Shown piece after piece: positions 9,301 to 17,562 of a DNA stretch of 38,335 nt. Position 1 is the stretch's first letter; every line of letters begins with the position of its first letter. The notes under the pieces are model-generated. The model had not been told where the DNA came from and ran no database searches. It worked only from the letters and a program-made list of their open reading frames with translations. The translations under genes were made by a program, and so were the position numbers. The DNA comes from Phycisphaerales bacterium PN19_bin_20 (GTDB lineage Bacteria > Planctomycetota > Phycisphaerae > Phycisphaerales > UBA1924): the NCBI GenBank assembly GCA_021173225.1, contig JAJOLK010000003.1, positions 1-38,335 of the forward strand, written 5' to 3'.

Positions 9301-9932
9301 CCGCCGACGTCTTGGATGAGGGCGGGGACGAAGCGCTGCTGGGCGAGGAGCCAGTCGGTGAAGCGTGCGACGGTGACGAGGAAGTCAACGCCCGGGCCGG
9401 CGAGGACGCCGTGGGTTGGGTGGGCGATGGCGTCTTGGAGTGCGAGCCAGCCGTCGAGAGCTTCGAGTGCGGCGGGCGCGTCTGGGCCTTCAAGTCGGAG
9501 GCAGGGGATGGTGATGGCGTCAAGGACGACGACGCGGTGCTCGGCGTCGGTGGGCTCTGCGTCGGTGGGTTCGCCTTCAAGAGTGAGCTGGCCAGCGAAG
9601 TGGGCGGCGCGCGGGCTGGGAAGCGGGACGAGGCGGCCGCTGGGGAGTGTGTGGACGGGGAGTCGGATCAGGAGTGTGGCGTCGGCGGCGGTGTTGAGCA
9701 GGGCCGTGGGGAGGATGGCTTGGAGGGCCTCGCGCAGGGCGCCGGTGCTGGCGGCGAAGGGGTGCTGGGCGTGGGGCGTGTCTTGGGTGAGCGGCTGGAA
9801 AGCGGTGGGGGCGGAGGTGGTGGTGGTGGCGGTGGCGATGGTGGAGGCGTGTGACGTGAGTGTGCTGGCGGCCTCAGCCCAGAGGCAGAGTGCCCCGCTG
9901 CTCCAGTTGGCGTGCAGGACGGTGGTGTTCAT
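6345..9932 (-). CDS. SNF2/HepA-family DNA-dependent ATPase (helicase-like)
   Basis: This is a large protein of 1195 residues. The C-terminal half is a complete Swi2/Snf2 motor: DDMGLGKT (motif I, about residue 660-667), a DEAQ box (about 828), LTGTPVENR (motif III), then the second RecA lobe with GGIGLNL and ATDRAFRIGQ (about 1090-1120). Such proteins move on double-stranded DNA and remodel protein-DNA complexes. The N-terminal 600 residues match the accessory region of bacterial SNF2 proteins paired with SWIM proteins. A Thr/Pro-rich insert of about 55 residues (about 690-747) sits between motifs I and Ia inside the ATPase core, where homologues are compact; its codons have more A and T than the rest. 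Motifs on both sides are intact, so activity is probably preserved. Confidence 0.92.
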   Translation of the reverse strand: MNTTVLHANWSSGALCLWAEAASTLTSHASTIATATTTTSAPTAFQPLTQDTPHAQHPFAASTGALREALQAILPTALLNTAADATLLIRLPVHTLPSGRLVPLPSPRAAHFAGQLTLEGEPTDAEPTDAEHRVVVLDAITIPCLRLEGPDAPAALEALDGWLALQDAIAHPTHGVLAGPGVDFLVTVARFTDWLLAQQRFVPALIQDVGGGVRGLWQPWLADEATATRALLLLRAMPPIVRAPIDLMQHDAWATLEDALVRLCDAKCRRVMVAETMGDTIESRRAKPGPTGDAQEDPHVTWLAGLLCEPDAVGVMGVKRTEMLKRVRGWIGGLDQRSSDAGWRLCLRLSEPPAMPEAEAPAGAQLDLVAERARWGLALFLQSVENPASIIAAADIWLLPSDGAVVAGRRIDQPQELLLAELGRAARVYRPLEQALTQAEPAQLALTTQQAYEFLREHRPLLIEQGFGVLAPTWWDSPAARLGVRLKIDSPENLEDSFAPAAPGPSGSAPRVGLAALVNYKWQISLGQTTLSIDEFQKLATLRSPLVYVGGKWVEVRPEDIRAAVAFIRDNPGGEIEIGKALKLAFAADSKSTGVPVVGLDATGWAAAIFGSTGTSEQQKNFSMPMLDAPPGFVGSLRPYQVKGLSWLAFLDRLGLGSCLADDMGLGKTIQLLAMLLHERVGYGAWIPAASKPTIQTTPAIATSITPSNTEAPTPDTTPGTHTSTDTNTQTSAYTDVGHRGPAITGGTDVGPTLLIVPMSVVSNWVRETKRFAPSLRVMVHHGAERHRGQALIDAARSADLVVTTYALAHRDREDFEKVGWHRVALDEAQNIKNPQTKQTQAVRSIDAPRRIALTGTPVENRLTELWSIMDFLNPGLLGSGQEFRTRFAMAIEKYNDAAKGKQLRGLIQPFVLRRLKTDPQVIADLPEKVETKEFCYLTPEQASLYEQVVKGMLQQAEAADGIQRRGVILAGLTKLKQVCNHPLHYLRHDLDEDGAPLTPIGPAPSHRSGKCTRLVQMLDEVVASSGHALVFTQFRAMGEMLAATLRHELDTEVLLLHGGTSAKDRDTMVQRFQKGDGSAPIFVLSLKAGGIGLNLTAANHVFHFDRWWNPAVENQATDRAFRIGQTRTVQVHKFVVAGTLEEKIDQMIEAKASLADNVIGAGEAWLTELSLNQLRDVLALRQDAVDAAELDIVD

Positions 9933-9993
9933 AGCGCGGCTCGATGGAGGCCTGGGCTGCGGGACGACGGTGGTCGGCGATGGTCGGGGGGAA

Positions 9994-10066
9994 TGAAGGC
10001 GGTGGGACTCGAACCCACGACCAGCGGATTAAAAGTCCGCTGCTCTACCAACTGAGCTACGCCTTC
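9994..10066 (-). tRNA. tRNA-Lys (anticodon UUU)
   Basis: The gene is 73 nt with a complete cloverleaf: acceptor arms GAAGGCG and CGCCTTC, discriminator A, D-arm GCTC/GAGC, anticodon stem GCGGA/TCCGC enclosing the loop CTTTTAA, and the T-loop GTTCGAGTC. The anticodon is TTT. The 3' CCA is not encoded, so the tRNA nucleotidyltransferase must add it. Confidence 0.95.
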
Positions 10067-10570
10067 GGAGGTCGCCCGCGGGATGTCTCGGGCGTCCGGT
10101 GGACTGTTGGCCCTCTTGGGCTGTGGAGCAAACGCGGCGTGGAGTTGGGCCGGGCGTTGTCGCGCGGGCCAACCTCATCGCAGGGGTGAGTGTATGCGTG
10201 CGGGGCGTGGATCGGTGCGGAACGTGGTGCGATCGTGGTGACATTCGCGCGGTCTTGAGGTGGGTTGGGGGCGGTAGAGGTGGTCGGTGGTGGCGGCGCG
10301 GTTCGGGCGGGTGGGCGTCGGGCACAGGATCTCCACAGGGCCGACCAAGGGCGTGGAAAAGAAAACTTTTAGAGCGGTTTTCTGCATGGGAAATGGGCTG
10401 TTTCGAGAAGTGCAAAGACGCTTCACAATGACCTGCGGGCTTGCAGGATTGGCGCATCGTGCTACGCTGGGTCGTGGTCACTGGAGCGACCAGCGGCCTC
10501 GTCAATCGAGCACGTACCGGCGTCCATGGCACGCTGATGGGGGGTTCTAAAACTCCAATCAGCGGGCGGT
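10067..10570. other. dnaA upstream region: hairpin, promoter-like site, no clear origin
   Basis: I see no gene. An AT-richer patch lies at about 10355-10400. TTGCAG (10441-10446) and TACGCT (10463-10468), 16 bases apart, form a weak promoter candidate. CGCTGGGTCG (10465-10474) pairs with CGACCAGCG (10487-10495), one bulged base, to give a stable hairpin around the predicted transcript start. A 34-codon frame from GTG 10474 ends at 10578, overlapping the proposed dnaA start; it may be chance. I find no cluster of TTATCCACA-type DnaA boxes, only one poor match near 10328, so an origin is not supported. Confidence 0.35.
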
Positions 10571-12679
10571 GTGCGTGAGGCCGGTGGGTGCTCGAGTGGC
10601 GAGGTCGGCCGTCGAACGGATTCGGGAACAACTCATGGTTGGTTCGACGCAGCAGGTGCGGCGGGGGTTGCCCCCGGTGCGCTTGAGGTTGTCGCTTTCG
10701 TACGTCCGGTAGCGGGCGTAGATGGGGTGTGCTCCTTGACTTCACACTCGGCGCTGTCGGTGCGCTTTGATGACGGTGTGGCTGGCCAATCTACTGAGGA
10801 AGTGGCTTCTGCGGAAGTAGCTGCTGCGGAGGTTACTCCTGCGGGGCCGGTGCCCAAGGGGCCGGTGCCTAAGGGGCTAGTGTCTAAGGAGCTGGTGCCT
10901 GAGGGTGACCATCGCGGCTGGATCATTCAGCAGCTTGTGGCGCGGCTGGGTGCCGAGCGGGTGGCGCGCGACTTGCCGCTGGGCCCGGCGAGCAGCCCGG
11001 CCAAGAGGGTCGATGTGGCAAGCGGGGTGGCAAGCGGGGCGGCAAGCGGTCTAAGTGGGGCGGGTAGTCTGAGTGGTCCGAGTGGTCCGAGTGGGCCGAG
11101 TGGATCGAGTGGTCCGAGCACGCCGGGCATATGGACGCCCACGGCGACGGTGGTGCAGGTGATCGTGGCGTCGGCGGGCGTGCGTGACGTGCTGGAGCGT
11201 CGGTACGGGCCGCTGCTAAGCGAGCTGGCGAGTGCGTGCGGGCGGGCGGTGCAGTGGTCGGTGGTTGAGGCGTTTGGCCCGCGCGGCGGGTTGGGCGCGC
11301 ACGCCGAGGCGGGTGGTGCCAGCGGCGGTACTTTGCAGGGTGATGGTGTGGGCGGGGGCGGTGTTGCGCGCGGCTCGGCGCATCGTGAGGGTTTGCAGGC
11401 TGGTGTGCAGGCTGGGTGGGGGCCAGAGATTTCGCTCTCGAGCACGGTGGTGGGGCCGTCAAATCGGCTGGCGGTTGAGAGCCTGCTGCGTGTGCTGCGT
11501 GGGCAACTTCCGGCGGGGGTGCCGGTGTTTTTGCACGGGCACTGCGGGGTGGGCAAGACGCACCTGCTGCGGGCGCTGGCGAGTGATTGGGTTGGTCAGC
11601 GGGTGGGCGGGCAGGTGCGGTGCATGACGGCGGAGCAGTTTGCCAATGAGTTTGGCTCGGCCGTGCGGTCGCAGCGGGTTGACGGGTTCCGCAAGCGGGT
11701 GCGCGGGGTTGACTTGCTGTGCGTCGACGACCTTCAGACGCTGGCGGGTAAGGAAGGAATGCAGGCAGAGCTTGTACACACGCTTGATGCGTTGCTGCAG
11801 CGGCGCGGGGGTGATGCGTCGGGCGGCGCGGTGGTGGTGGCGGGCGCGTTGCCACCGCGGCGGCTCTCGGGGCTGATCGAGGCGCTGATATCACGGCTTG
11901 CTGGCGGGCTGGTGGTCGAGGTGCAGGGCCCGGACGTGACGACGGCGACAAAGCTGGTGGTGGGCTTTGGCGCGCGGCGCGGGCTGGTGTTTGATGAGCC
12001 GGTGGCCCGCGCGGTCGCGCACGCGGCGGGCGTGGGCACCGGTGGCAGCGCAGGGGTGGGTGGTGCGGGTGGTGCGGGTGGTGTGGCTGGTGTGGCTGGT
12101 GCGTGGCGGGGGGTGTCGGTGCGTGAGCTTGAGGGGGCGGTGACCAAGGTTGAGGCCGTGCACCGGCTGCTGGGCGCGACACTGAGCGCTGGCACGGTGC
12201 CGGGGGGCGCACAGCGTGAGCTTGGCGGTGGTGCGGGGTCTGGCGTGCGCGAGGTTGGCGCGCGGGTTGGGCTGATCGCGGTGCGGCGGGCGATGGGTTT
12301 GGACGAGGCGAGTGTTGTGGGTCGGGGGCGGCATGGCGGGGCGCGCCGGCCGCTGACGCCGGCGCAGGTCGTCACGAGCATCTGCGACCGTCTCGGTGTG
12401 ACGCACGCGGAGCTTGCTGGTCGCGGGCGGCACCACCGCGTGGTGCTGGCGCGGGCGATGTCCACGGCGGTCGCGCGGCGTTTGACCAGCGCGAGCTATC
12501 CGGAGATCGCGCGGGCAATCGGGCGGCCCAACCACAGCACGGTGATCACCGCGCATCAGCGGATGACGGAGCTGATCGGGCGTGACGAGCATGTTGAGGA
12601 CCGGGGCCAACGGGTGGCGTTGGCGGCGCTGCTTGAGGAGCTGTGCCACATCTGCCAGAGCGCGCAGGTGGCGGCGTAA
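10571..12679 (+). CDS. dnaA: Chromosomal replication initiator DnaA, divergent and expanded
   Basis: The product is up to 702 residues; typical DnaA has about 450. Domain I can be recognised in two pieces: WIIQQLVARLG (about 117) and ERRYGPLLSEL (about 210), split by an Ala/Gly/Ser-rich insert made of 9-base DNA repeats. The AAA+ domain has Walker A GHCGVGKTH (about 322-330), Walker B LLCVDDLQ (about 381) and ISRLAGGL, the arginine-finger box. A Gly/Ala/Val insert near 495-515 also comes from 9-base repeats. Domain IV ends with the DnaA signature RAIGRPNHSTVI. DnaA opens oriC by ATP-dependent assembly. The N-terminal 115 residues have no known domain, and a later in-frame GTG start is possible, so the start is uncertain. 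A paralogue of the Hda/DnaA-like type is less likely, because domain IV is complete. Confidence 0.85.
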   Translation: MREAGGCSSGEVGRRTDSGTTHGWFDAAGAAGVAPGALEVVAFVRPVAGVDGVCSLTSHSALSVRFDDGVAGQSTEEVASAEVAAAEVTPAGPVPKGPVPKGLVSKELVPEGDHRGWIIQQLVARLGAERVARDLPLGPASSPAKRVDVASGVASGAASGLSGAGSLSGPSGPSGPSGSSGPSTPGIWTPTATVVQVIVASAGVRDVLERRYGPLLSELASACGRAVQWSVVEAFGPRGGLGAHAEAGGASGGTLQGDGVGGGGVARGSAHREGLQAGVQAGWGPEISLSSTVVGPSNRLAVESLLRVLRGQLPAGVPVFLHGHCGVGKTHLLRALASDWVGQRVGGQVRCMTAEQFANEFGSAVRSQRVDGFRKRVRGVDLLCVDDLQTLAGKEGMQAELVHTLDALLQRRGGDASGGAVVVAGALPPRRLSGLIEALISRLAGGLVVEVQGPDVTTATKLVVGFGARRGLVFDEPVARAVAHAAGVGTGGSAGVGGAGGAGGVAGVAGAWRGVSVRELEGAVTKVEAVHRLLGATLSAGTVPGGAQRELGGGAGSGVREVGARVGLIAVRRAMGLDEASVVGRGRHGGARRPLTPAQVVTSICDRLGVTHAELAGRGRHHRVVLARAMSTAVARRLTSASYPEIARAIGRPNHSTVITAHQRMTELIGRDEHVEDRGQRVALAALLEELCHICQSAQVAA

Positions 12680-12726
12680 GCGGGTGGCCGACGGTTAGGG
12701 CTACTGGGGGACTCGCGCGGTTGAAA

Positions 12727-14208
12727 TTAGCGGACGAGGCTGAGCCACTGGCGCAGCTCGGCGGGCGGGGTTTTGTAGCTGCGGCGGACCTGTCCGGTGG
12801 TGAGCGTCAGTGGCGCGGTGTCAGCGGTGTCAGCGGTCTCTGCCGCGATAACGGCCAGCGGGTTGTTCTTGCTGTCGCGCAGGGTGATGGTTGTCGCGGG
12901 CCCGGTGGGCGCGGTGATCAGCAGGTCAATTGCGTCGGCGGCGACGGCGGTAAAAAAGCCCGGGAGGCTTTGGGCGACGCGGGATTGCTGCGGGTCAAGC
13001 GGTGTGCTTTGAAGTGCGCCGGGGTTTTGCAGAGTCCAGCCCGCGGGCGTGCGGGTGAGGGTGAGGGTGCCGGCGGGCCCGGTGAGGTCGATGGCGGCAA
13101 TGTCGGGGGCTTGCAGGTCGCTGGCGGCGGGCTTGGCGACGAGCAGGTTGGCGCTGAGCTGCAGCGGCGTGAGCTGCGGCGCGTCAAGGGTAACGATGGT
13201 TGTGCCGTCGTCGATGCTGGCGTAGAGCGAGGTGCCAGCGGCGTCAGCGGTGGAACCGAGGATGAGGGTGAGGGTGGCGGCGGCGGAGGCCGCGCCGCTG
13301 GTGCTCTCGCGCGTGAGGGTGATGGTGGCGGAAGGGCTGGTTAGTCCGGCGCGCTGCGGGGTGATCGCTTCATCACTGATGTAGCGGGTGATGGTCAACC
13401 GCTCGAGCGCGGCGGCGAGAGCCTGAGCAACGGTCGTGTCGGCGGGGGCGGCGACGGGGGCGAGCAGGTCCCAGCGGTCAGCGCGTTTGCGTAGCTGGAT
13501 GGTTTGGGTGGGCGCGCTGGTTGCGTTGGAGGCGGTGGGGGTGGTGGGGCTGGTGATGGTGATGCGTGTGGCGGTGAGAGCGAGCTCGCCGAGGAGTTGG
13601 CGCGGGCGCCAGGCGCTGGGGCCGGGCTGAGTCAGGACGTTAAGGAGTGTGGCGTCGATGAGGACGGGGGCGGCGGGGGTGGTTGAGCCGGGGGGTGTAA
13701 AGCTGGCGAGCACGCCGCCGGCGAGCGCGCGGCGGGCGATGCGGAGGACGCCGAGGTTGGGTTCGATGGTGAGTGTGAGGGCGTCTTCTGGCAGGCTTTG
13801 GCCTGCTGGTGCGGGCGCGAGGACGCGGGCCTCGGCGATGAGGCGCAGGAGGGCGCGGACGCGGGTGGGGTCGAGTGGCCAGGCGCGCGCGGGGCTGGCA
13901 GGGGTTGTGGAGTTAGTGGGGGTTGGGGGGGCGGGCCGCCAGGTCCAAGCTTCTGAAGTTGGGCTCATGCCTGGGTTGGATGGGGCTTTGGTGATGACCT
14001 GCTCGCCGGAGGTTTGAGCGGCGGGGGCACCGGTGTTGTCGGCGATGCGCAGGCGGAGCTTGGTGACGGCGGCGAGGTCAAGGGTGAGCAAGCGCGAGCC
14101 GGGGGCGGCGTTGAGGGTGGCGCGGGCGGGTGGGCGGAGCGTCCAGAGGGCCACGCCGGCGAGCAGGAGGGTCAAGATGAGGAGTGCGACAACCGAGCGG
14201 ACGCTCAT
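12727..14208 (-). CDS. DUF4340-family periplasmic/membrane-anchored protein
   Basis: The product is 493 residues. It begins with one membrane helix (residues 5-24) and then has a DUF4340 pattern: short beta-rich repeats with an RADRWDLLAPVAAPAD segment, typical of the Arg/Lys-x-Gly-x-Trp-x-Leu followed by a pro-rich turn that recurs in this family. A second copy of the pattern (LTRTPAGWTLQNP) lies near residue 385. In other genomes DUF4340 genes often follow a GldG-type ABC exporter component; none is present here, so this copy stands alone. It is convergent with dnaA (47 bases between stops) and divergent from the next gene (40 bases between starts). The function is unknown. Confidence 0.8.
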   Translation of the reverse strand: MSVRSVVALLILTLLLAGVALWTLRPPARATLNAAPGSRLLTLDLAAVTKLRLRIADNTGAPAAQTSGEQVITKAPSNPGMSPTSEAWTWRPAPPTPTNSTTPASPARAWPLDPTRVRALLRLIAEARVLAPAPAGQSLPEDALTLTIEPNLGVLRIARRALAGGVLASFTPPGSTTPAAPVLIDATLLNVLTQPGPSAWRPRQLLGELALTATRITITSPTTPTASNATSAPTQTIQLRKRADRWDLLAPVAAPADTTVAQALAAALERLTITRYISDEAITPQRAGLTSPSATITLTRESTSGAASAAATLTLILGSTADAAGTSLYASIDDGTTIVTLDAPQLTPLQLSANLLVAKPAASDLQAPDIAAIDLTGPAGTLTLTRTPAGWTLQNPGALQSTPLDPQQSRVAQSLPGFFTAVAADAIDLLITAPTGPATTITLRDSKNNPLAVIAAETADTADTAPLTLTTGQVRRSYKTPPAELRQWLSLVR

Positions 14209-14248
14209 GGTGAGAGGTTAAGCGGTGCGAGGGTCGATAGTGTGGGTC

Positions 14249-15037
14249 ATGGGCGAGCCTGAAGCGAAGTTGGTTGGTGGGGGCGGTGATGGTGGTGGTT
14301 GGGGCGGTGGGCCGCTGATTGGGATCACTGCGGATGTGGAGGACGTGCCGCGGCCCTCGGTGGTGGCGAGCCGGTATAAGTGCGCGACGACATACGCCGA
14401 GGCGGTGGTGGCGGCTGGTGGCGTGCCGGTGCTGCTGTGCCCGCGGGTTGAGCTTGTGGGTGCGTACGTGGCGCGGCTTGATGGGCTCATCATGACCGGG
14501 GGGCTGGACATCGACCCGGGGCTGCTGACCGAAGGGCCAAGTGCTGGCGTGGCGTTGCACCCGGCGGCGACGGTCATGGACGCGCGGCGGCAGCGCTTTG
14601 AGCTGGCCCTGCTGGCGGCGGTGGACGCCCGGCCAGAGCTGGCGGTGCTGGGTGTGTGCCTGGGCATGCAGCTGATGGGCGTGCACGCGGGCGCGCGGCT
14701 TGTGCAGCATCTTGATGACGAGCTGGCGACGGCTGGGGACCATCGCGATGATCGTGAGCACGGGCTGGTGGTGGGCCCGGCGTGGGGCAAGTCGGTACTG
14801 GCGGGGCTCAACGGCTTGGCGCTGGTGGCGAGCAATCATCATCAAGCGGTGGATGGGCATGAGACGCAGGGGCGGCTGCGTGAGCTGGCGCGGTCGGCGG
14901 ACGGGGTGGTTGAGGCCGTGGATGATCCGGCGCGGCGGTTTTATGTTGGTGTGCAGTGGCACCCGGAACGAACACGCCAGCCCGAGCTGGGCTGGCGTGT
15001 GATTGAGCGGCTGGTGGTCGCGGCACGTTTGGGCTGA
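14249..15037 (+). CDS. Class I glutamine amidotransferase-like hydrolase (peptidase C26, PuuD-like)
   Basis: The product is about 262 residues. The nucleophile elbow GVCLGMQLM (Cys near residue 138) and the C-terminal WHPE (His-Pro-Glu near 237) give the Cys-His-Glu triad of class I amidotransferases. The LIGITAD opening and GGLDIDP loop match gamma-glutamyl-GABA hydrolase-type C26 proteins, which cleave gamma-glutamyl amides. Other family members act on folate polyglutamate or in cofactor pathways, so the substrate is open. ATG 14249 is chosen because GATAGT lies 7 bases upstream and the family starts close to LIGIT; GTG 14225 is an alternative. A Gly-rich stretch of about 15 residues precedes the domain. 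The gene is divergent from the DUF4340 gene. Confidence 0.88.
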   Translation: MGEPEAKLVGGGGDGGGWGGGPLIGITADVEDVPRPSVVASRYKCATTYAEAVVAAGGVPVLLCPRVELVGAYVARLDGLIMTGGLDIDPGLLTEGPSAGVALHPAATVMDARRQRFELALLAAVDARPELAVLGVCLGMQLMGVHAGARLVQHLDDELATAGDHRDDREHGLVVGPAWGKSVLAGLNGLALVASNHHQAVDGHETQGRLRELARSADGVVEAVDDPARRFYVGVQWHPERTRQPELGWRVIERLVVAARLG

Positions 15038-15072
15038 TGCGCGGTGTTGATGCGCGGGCCTAGTGCGCGGGC

Positions 15073-15906
15073 TTAGCGGCGGCGGCGGCGTGCGGCGGCG
15101 AGGCCAGCGAGGCCGAGCAGCGCGGCGGCGCCGGGCGTGGGCACGGGCGTGGCGGCGAGGCTGAAGACCAGGTCGTTGTAATCACCCAATAGCTCGCGGC
15201 CGGTATTGGCGCGGGCGAGGTCTTCGACGCCGATGAGGTAGCTCTCGCTGCCGGGGCCGCCGCTGGTCTGGAAGATGGCGAAGTGCTGTATGGAGCGGTC
15301 ATCAGCGGTGAGGGCGGTGCCGCCGTCGGCGCGGTTGCGGCCAGACTGTGAGAAGAAGATCTGGTTTGCACCGGTGCGGATGTAGAGGCCGAAGGCGACC
15401 GCGGGCGCGAAGGTGACGGAGGCGGCGGGCCCGTCCGAGCCGGCGAAGATGGTGTTGAGGGTCTCTGAGCCCTGGGCGTCGCTGAGGTTGTACCAGCCGA
15501 TGGTGTTGAGGTTACTAAAGCCAGCGACCTCGAGGCGCATGGTGCTGGCGACGTTGGAGGTCGGTGAGCGAGCGAAGGAGATGTTGTTGTCCATGGTGCC
15601 GGCGAACGAGCCCGAGGGCTTGCCCCACCAGCTGGGCTTGACGTTGAGGCTGGGCAGCGCGCCGGCGGGGAGCGAGCCGGTGTAGGTGTTGGAGAGGTAG
15701 TTGCCGATGTTGCGGTTATTGATCTCGCCGGCGCGGTCCATGGTGTCCTGATCCCAGTGAGGGCGGGCGGGGTTGTGGTAGTTGTTGAGGGCGGTGGGGA
15801 AGGCCTGCCAGCCTGCGCCGGCGGAGCCCTGGACGGTGAGGCTGGCACTGGCGGTGGCGGCGGCGGCGAGAGTGGTCAAGATGGCGGCGGCATTCGTGCG
15901 GTTCAT
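15073..15906 (-). CDS. Secreted protein with PEP-CTERM-like sorting tail and DUF4114-like end
   Basis: The product is 277 residues with an Ala-rich signal peptide (residues 1-22, ending in Ser-Ala-Ser-Ala) and a C-terminal tripartite tail: Pro-x-Pro-Gly, a hydrophobic helix and five arginines. Such tails direct exosortase-type processing and surface or matrix attachment. Just before it, the motif GVEDL, a spacer, then GDYNDLVF resembles DUF4114, an acidic, probably calcium-binding beta domain found in secreted proteins of this group. The middle region is rich in Asn, Ser, Thr and aromatic residues, as in extracellular proteins. The gene has no obvious functional partner nearby; the exosortase is not in this window. 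Its stop lies 35 bases from the end of the convergent hydrolase gene. Confidence 0.85.
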   Translation of the reverse strand: MNRTNAAAILTTLAAAATASASLTVQGSAGAGWQAFPTALNNYHNPARPHWDQDTMDRAGEINNRNIGNYLSNTYTGSLPAGALPSLNVKPSWWGKPSGSFAGTMDNNISFARSPTSNVASTMRLEVAGFSNLNTIGWYNLSDAQGSETLNTIFAGSDGPAASVTFAPAVAFGLYIRTGANQIFFSQSGRNRADGGTALTADDRSIQHFAIFQTSGGPGSESYLIGVEDLARANTGRELLGDYNDLVFSLAATPVPTPGAAALLGLAGLAAARRRRR

Positions 15907-16329
15907 CGGTGCTTGCTCCGTGTCTGTTGTGTGCGGCTTGGTCGGTCGTGGGCAGGGGTGCTTGGACCGCGTGACAAGAGCGTGCGATCCCGCGCGCTGG
16001 GTGGCCAGCGATCGGGCCGCGGTTGCGGCGGCGATTCGGGTTACTTGGCGGCAGAGGCGGACGGATTAGCCCAGCTTGACACGTGGGGCGTGCGGGGGTG
16101 GGCTGGTGGACGTGCCGTGGGGGTGAGGAGCGATCACGGCGTGGGGGCTTGGGGGCGATAAGTGCGGTGGGTTGGTGGTTGGCGGGCTTGGTGGGCCGTG
16201 GTGGGCGGTGGGCGGTGGGGGATGGGAATGGGCTGTGGGGGATGAGGATGGGTTGTTCCACGGGTGCGTGCGGGGCCCGTAGAGTTTTGCGTGTTGGCGC
16301 GGGTTGCGCGCCGGCCCAGGAGCCCACCG
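15907..16329. other. Divergent intergenic region before hppD
   Basis: I see no gene in these 423 bases. The part from 16150 to 16255 is a G-rich run of short GGTGGGCGGTGGG-like units. TAGAGT at 16280-16285 is a possible -10 element, giving an hppD leader of about 40 bases that ends in AGGAG at 16318-16322. The other half should hold the promoter of the PEP-CTERM-like gene; I could not place it. Confidence 0.35.
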
Positions 16330-17547
16330 ATGACCGCGACGATGCCGACGCCGACTGCCGCCCAACTGACGGACCCGCTGCACCTGATCGACGTTGACCA
16401 CGTGCAGTTTTACGTGGGCAACGCGAAGCAGGCGGCGTTCTTCTACGCGCACTGCTTCGGGTTCCAGATCGAGCAGGTCTGTGATCTGACCACGGGCAGC
16501 CGCGACGCGACGCACTACCTGCTGACGCAGGGGAACATCCGGTTTTTGCTGACCAGTGCGCTGACGGCGTATCACCCGGCGGCGATGGAGAGCGCGATGT
16601 TCGGCGACGGGGTCAAGGACGTGGCGTTCACGGTCTTTGACGCGACGAAGGCGTACGAGCGTGCGGTGGCCAACGGGGCTGAGAGCGCGTACGAGCCGCG
16701 GGTGTACCGCGACGAGCACGGGTCTGTGACGGTGGCGGCGATCAAGACGTACGGGCGATTGGTGCACACGTTTGTGAGCCGCAGCGGCGCGTACGAGCTG
16801 GCGAAGGTGAAGCTGGGCGGGGCGTTTGCGCCGCGGTTCAAGCGGATGGAGGGCGGCGCGGGCGGCTCTGGCGTGGTGAGCATCAACGAGCACAACCGCA
16901 AGAGCCCGTGCGGGCTTAAGTACGTGGACCATCTGGTGGGCAACGTTGAGCTGGGGCAGATGAACCGGTGGGTGAAGTACTACGAGGACGTGCTCGAGTT
17001 CAAGATGTTCATGCACTTTGACGAGAAGGACATCAGCACCGAGTACAGCGCGCTGATGAGCAAGGTGATGAGCAGCGGCAACGGCCTGATCAAGATGCCG
17101 ATCAACGAGCCGGCGGCGGGCAAGAAGAAGAGCCAGGTGCAGGAGTATCTGGACTGGCACCAGAACACCCCGGGCGTGCAGCACCTGGCGCTTCGGACCG
17201 ACGACGAGCTGCACTCGATCGCGGCGCTGCGCGGGCGCGGGGTGGACTTTTTGACGCTGCCAGAGGCGTATTACGAGAATGTCTGGAAGCGGGTGGACGC
17301 GATGCTGACGGCGCATGGGCACACGCCGGTGCGTGAGGACCACGAGGCGGTCAAGCGGCTTGGAATCTTGGTGGACTCTGACGATGAGGGGTACCTGCTG
17401 CAGCTGTTTACCAAGCCGCTGCAGGACCGCCCGACACTGTTCTTTGAGATCATCTGCCGCCGCGGTGCGCAGAGCTTCGGGAAGGGGAACTTCAAGGCGC
17501 TGTTTGAGGCGCTAGAGCTGGAGCAGGACCGGCGCGGAAACCTTTAG
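16330..17547 (+). CDS. hppD: 4-hydroxyphenylpyruvate dioxygenase
   Basis: The product is about 405 residues, the usual size. HPPD converts 4-hydroxyphenylpyruvate to homogentisate in tyrosine breakdown, using Fe(II) and O2. Two vicinal-oxygen-chelate halves are visible: the first opens with DVDHVQFYVGNAKQ, the second with KYVDHLVGNV. The iron ligands are His201 (VDHLVGNV), His285 (VQHLALRTDD) and Glu373 (LFFEIICR), and the C-terminal FGKGNFKALFEALE helix that closes the active site is intact. ATG 16330 has AGGAG about 7 bases upstream; an in-frame GTG at 16291, with TAGAGT 5 bases before it, could give a 13-residue longer form. Homogentisate dioxygenase and the other pathway genes are not nearby, so the pathway is dispersed or the product serves quinone or pigment synthesis. 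Confidence 0.95.
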   Translation: MTATMPTPTAAQLTDPLHLIDVDHVQFYVGNAKQAAFFYAHCFGFQIEQVCDLTTGSRDATHYLLTQGNIRFLLTSALTAYHPAAMESAMFGDGVKDVAFTVFDATKAYERAVANGAESAYEPRVYRDEHGSVTVAAIKTYGRLVHTFVSRSGAYELAKVKLGGAFAPRFKRMEGGAGGSGVVSINEHNRKSPCGLKYVDHLVGNVELGQMNRWVKYYEDVLEFKMFMHFDEKDISTEYSALMSKVMSSGNGLIKMPINEPAAGKKKSQVQEYLDWHQNTPGVQHLALRTDDELHSIAALRGRGVDFLTLPEAYYENVWKRVDAMLTAHGHTPVREDHEAVKRLGILVDSDDEGYLLQLFTKPLQDRPTLFFEIICRRGAQSFGKGNFKALFEALELEQDRRGNL

Positions 17548-17562
17548 CGGTGAGCGCTCGAC

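Noticed and set aside
10067..10570. oriC beside dnaA
   Set aside because: Only one poor DnaA-box match and a short AT-rich patch were found.
10474..10578. 34-codon leader peptide overlapping the dnaA start
   Set aside because: It starts with GTG, has no supporting codon signal, and fits chance; noted only within the region entry.
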